A program made the translations under genes and the position numbers. From assembly GCA_905221605.1 (NCBI GenBank), contig CAJNDS010002357.1, positions 234,001 to 298,000 on the forward strand: DNA of 64,000 nt. Reading direction: 5' to 3'. A model generated the notes under the pieces. It did not search any database, was not told where the DNA came from, and saw nothing but the letters and a program-made list of their open reading frames with translations. The DNA comes from Symbiodinium natans. Lineage: Eukaryota > Sar > Dinophyceae > Suessiales > Symbiodiniaceae. Below, piece by piece: positions 63,552 through 64,000 of the stretch (position 1 is the first letter of the stretch; the number at the start of each line of letters is the position of its first letter).

Positions 63552-64000
63552 ATCGCTGCCAAAATTCGAAGTAGAGTCTGAAATCCTATGGCCGACAACA
63601 CACAAACTGCAACAGCAAAGCACCCACACATGCAAAGATATCCAAATAGCCAAACCACTCACCAGATCCCTAAGGTCTCCACAACAACTACTGGCCCCCA
63701 AAACCGAAGAGATAAGAATCCTTGTATTGGCCCCAGCAAGAAAACTATTTGTTCTTTCTTTTTGGGGGGAGAGGTTCTCAAGCAGATAGTAGACAAATCT
63801 CAGACTCCGGCCCGGAGGTGGGGGTCGGGGAGCGCACCACCACCGGCGTGCGCTCACGCGAGCCACTGCGACGTCGGGGTGCGTTGGGAGCTTGGAGGCT
63901 TTTATGTGCTCGTTTTTTGAGAGAAGGCTGGTTTTGGGCTTTGGGTGCGAGTTTTTGTTCGGTTCGGGGTTGCGGAATGTTTGATGGGTACTGGAGTAAG
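63552..64000. other. open frames, not decided
   Basis: 63,800-63,870 is coding-like on both strands: minus ERTPVVVRSPTPTSGPESEI; plus SDSGPEVGVGERTTTGVRSR. A minus frame at 63,866-63,513 has a hydrophobic segment (GLAIWISLHVWVLCCCSLCV). The window ends before anything can be settled. Confidence 0.3.

Overview
The window looks like nuclear DNA of a dinoflagellate. This rests on three observations: (i) degenerate TTTAGGG/CCCTAAA arrays scattered throughout; (ii) short exons with G/C-rich third positions, often 40-120 nt, in otherwise open DNA; (iii) reconstructed introns with GC or GA at the 5' end as often as GT, an AG|G-type 3' border, and a short direct repeat shared by both borders. These intron traits are established for Symbiodiniaceae and related dinoflagellates. 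The species cannot be named. No bacterial operons, CRISPR arrays or convincing tRNA/rRNA genes were seen.

Best supported genes: a DDX3/Ded1-type DEAD-box helicase C-terminal half (minus, 25.64-24.13 kb, four exons); an EF-hand plus PPPDE (DeSI-like) cysteine peptidase fusion (minus, 15.26-13.25 kb, five or more exons); a 499-residue protein with a CCCH zinc finger and a glycosyltransferase-like EDD segment, split by an intron built of repeat modules (minus, 59.86-56.89 kb); TPR exons of the kinesin-light-chain type (minus, 34.2-28.9 kb and 46.8-45.1 kb); and a Cys-rich zinc-binding protein (minus, 7.4-6.4 kb). Many other single exons are given as unnamed coding segments because codon use and splice borders support them but homology cannot be tested here. 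In several places both strands look coding, and this is stated.

Layout: 0-12 kb, scattered exons and the zinc-finger gene; 12-15.3 kb, an AT-rich block, a trinucleotide tract and the EF-hand/PPPDE gene; 15-25.7 kb, exons among telomere-like repeats, ending in the helicase gene; 26-28.8 kb, the densest telomere-like arrays; 28.8-36.6 kb, TPR-rich genes; 37.0-39.5 kb, five consecutive satellite families; 39.8-48.4 kb, a series of multi-exon genes; 48.8-53.7 kb, a duplicated AT-rich block with a GC minisatellite; a 100-N gap at 53,731-53,830; 53.8-55.6 kb, a C-rich higher-order repeat; 55.6-59.4 kb, repeat-module introns around the CCCH/EDD gene; 60-64 kb, further exons, (AT)n tracts and a 178-bp near-perfect palindrome.

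The most unusual material is repetitive. Three families of about 90-180 bp, inverted-repeat-like elements (A, B, C) and the modules at 55.6-59.4 kb sit inside introns or next to exons. In two genes the same sequence starts an intron exactly at the 5' splice border. This fits introner elements, which are known in dinoflagellate relatives; whether these particular families are described could not be checked.
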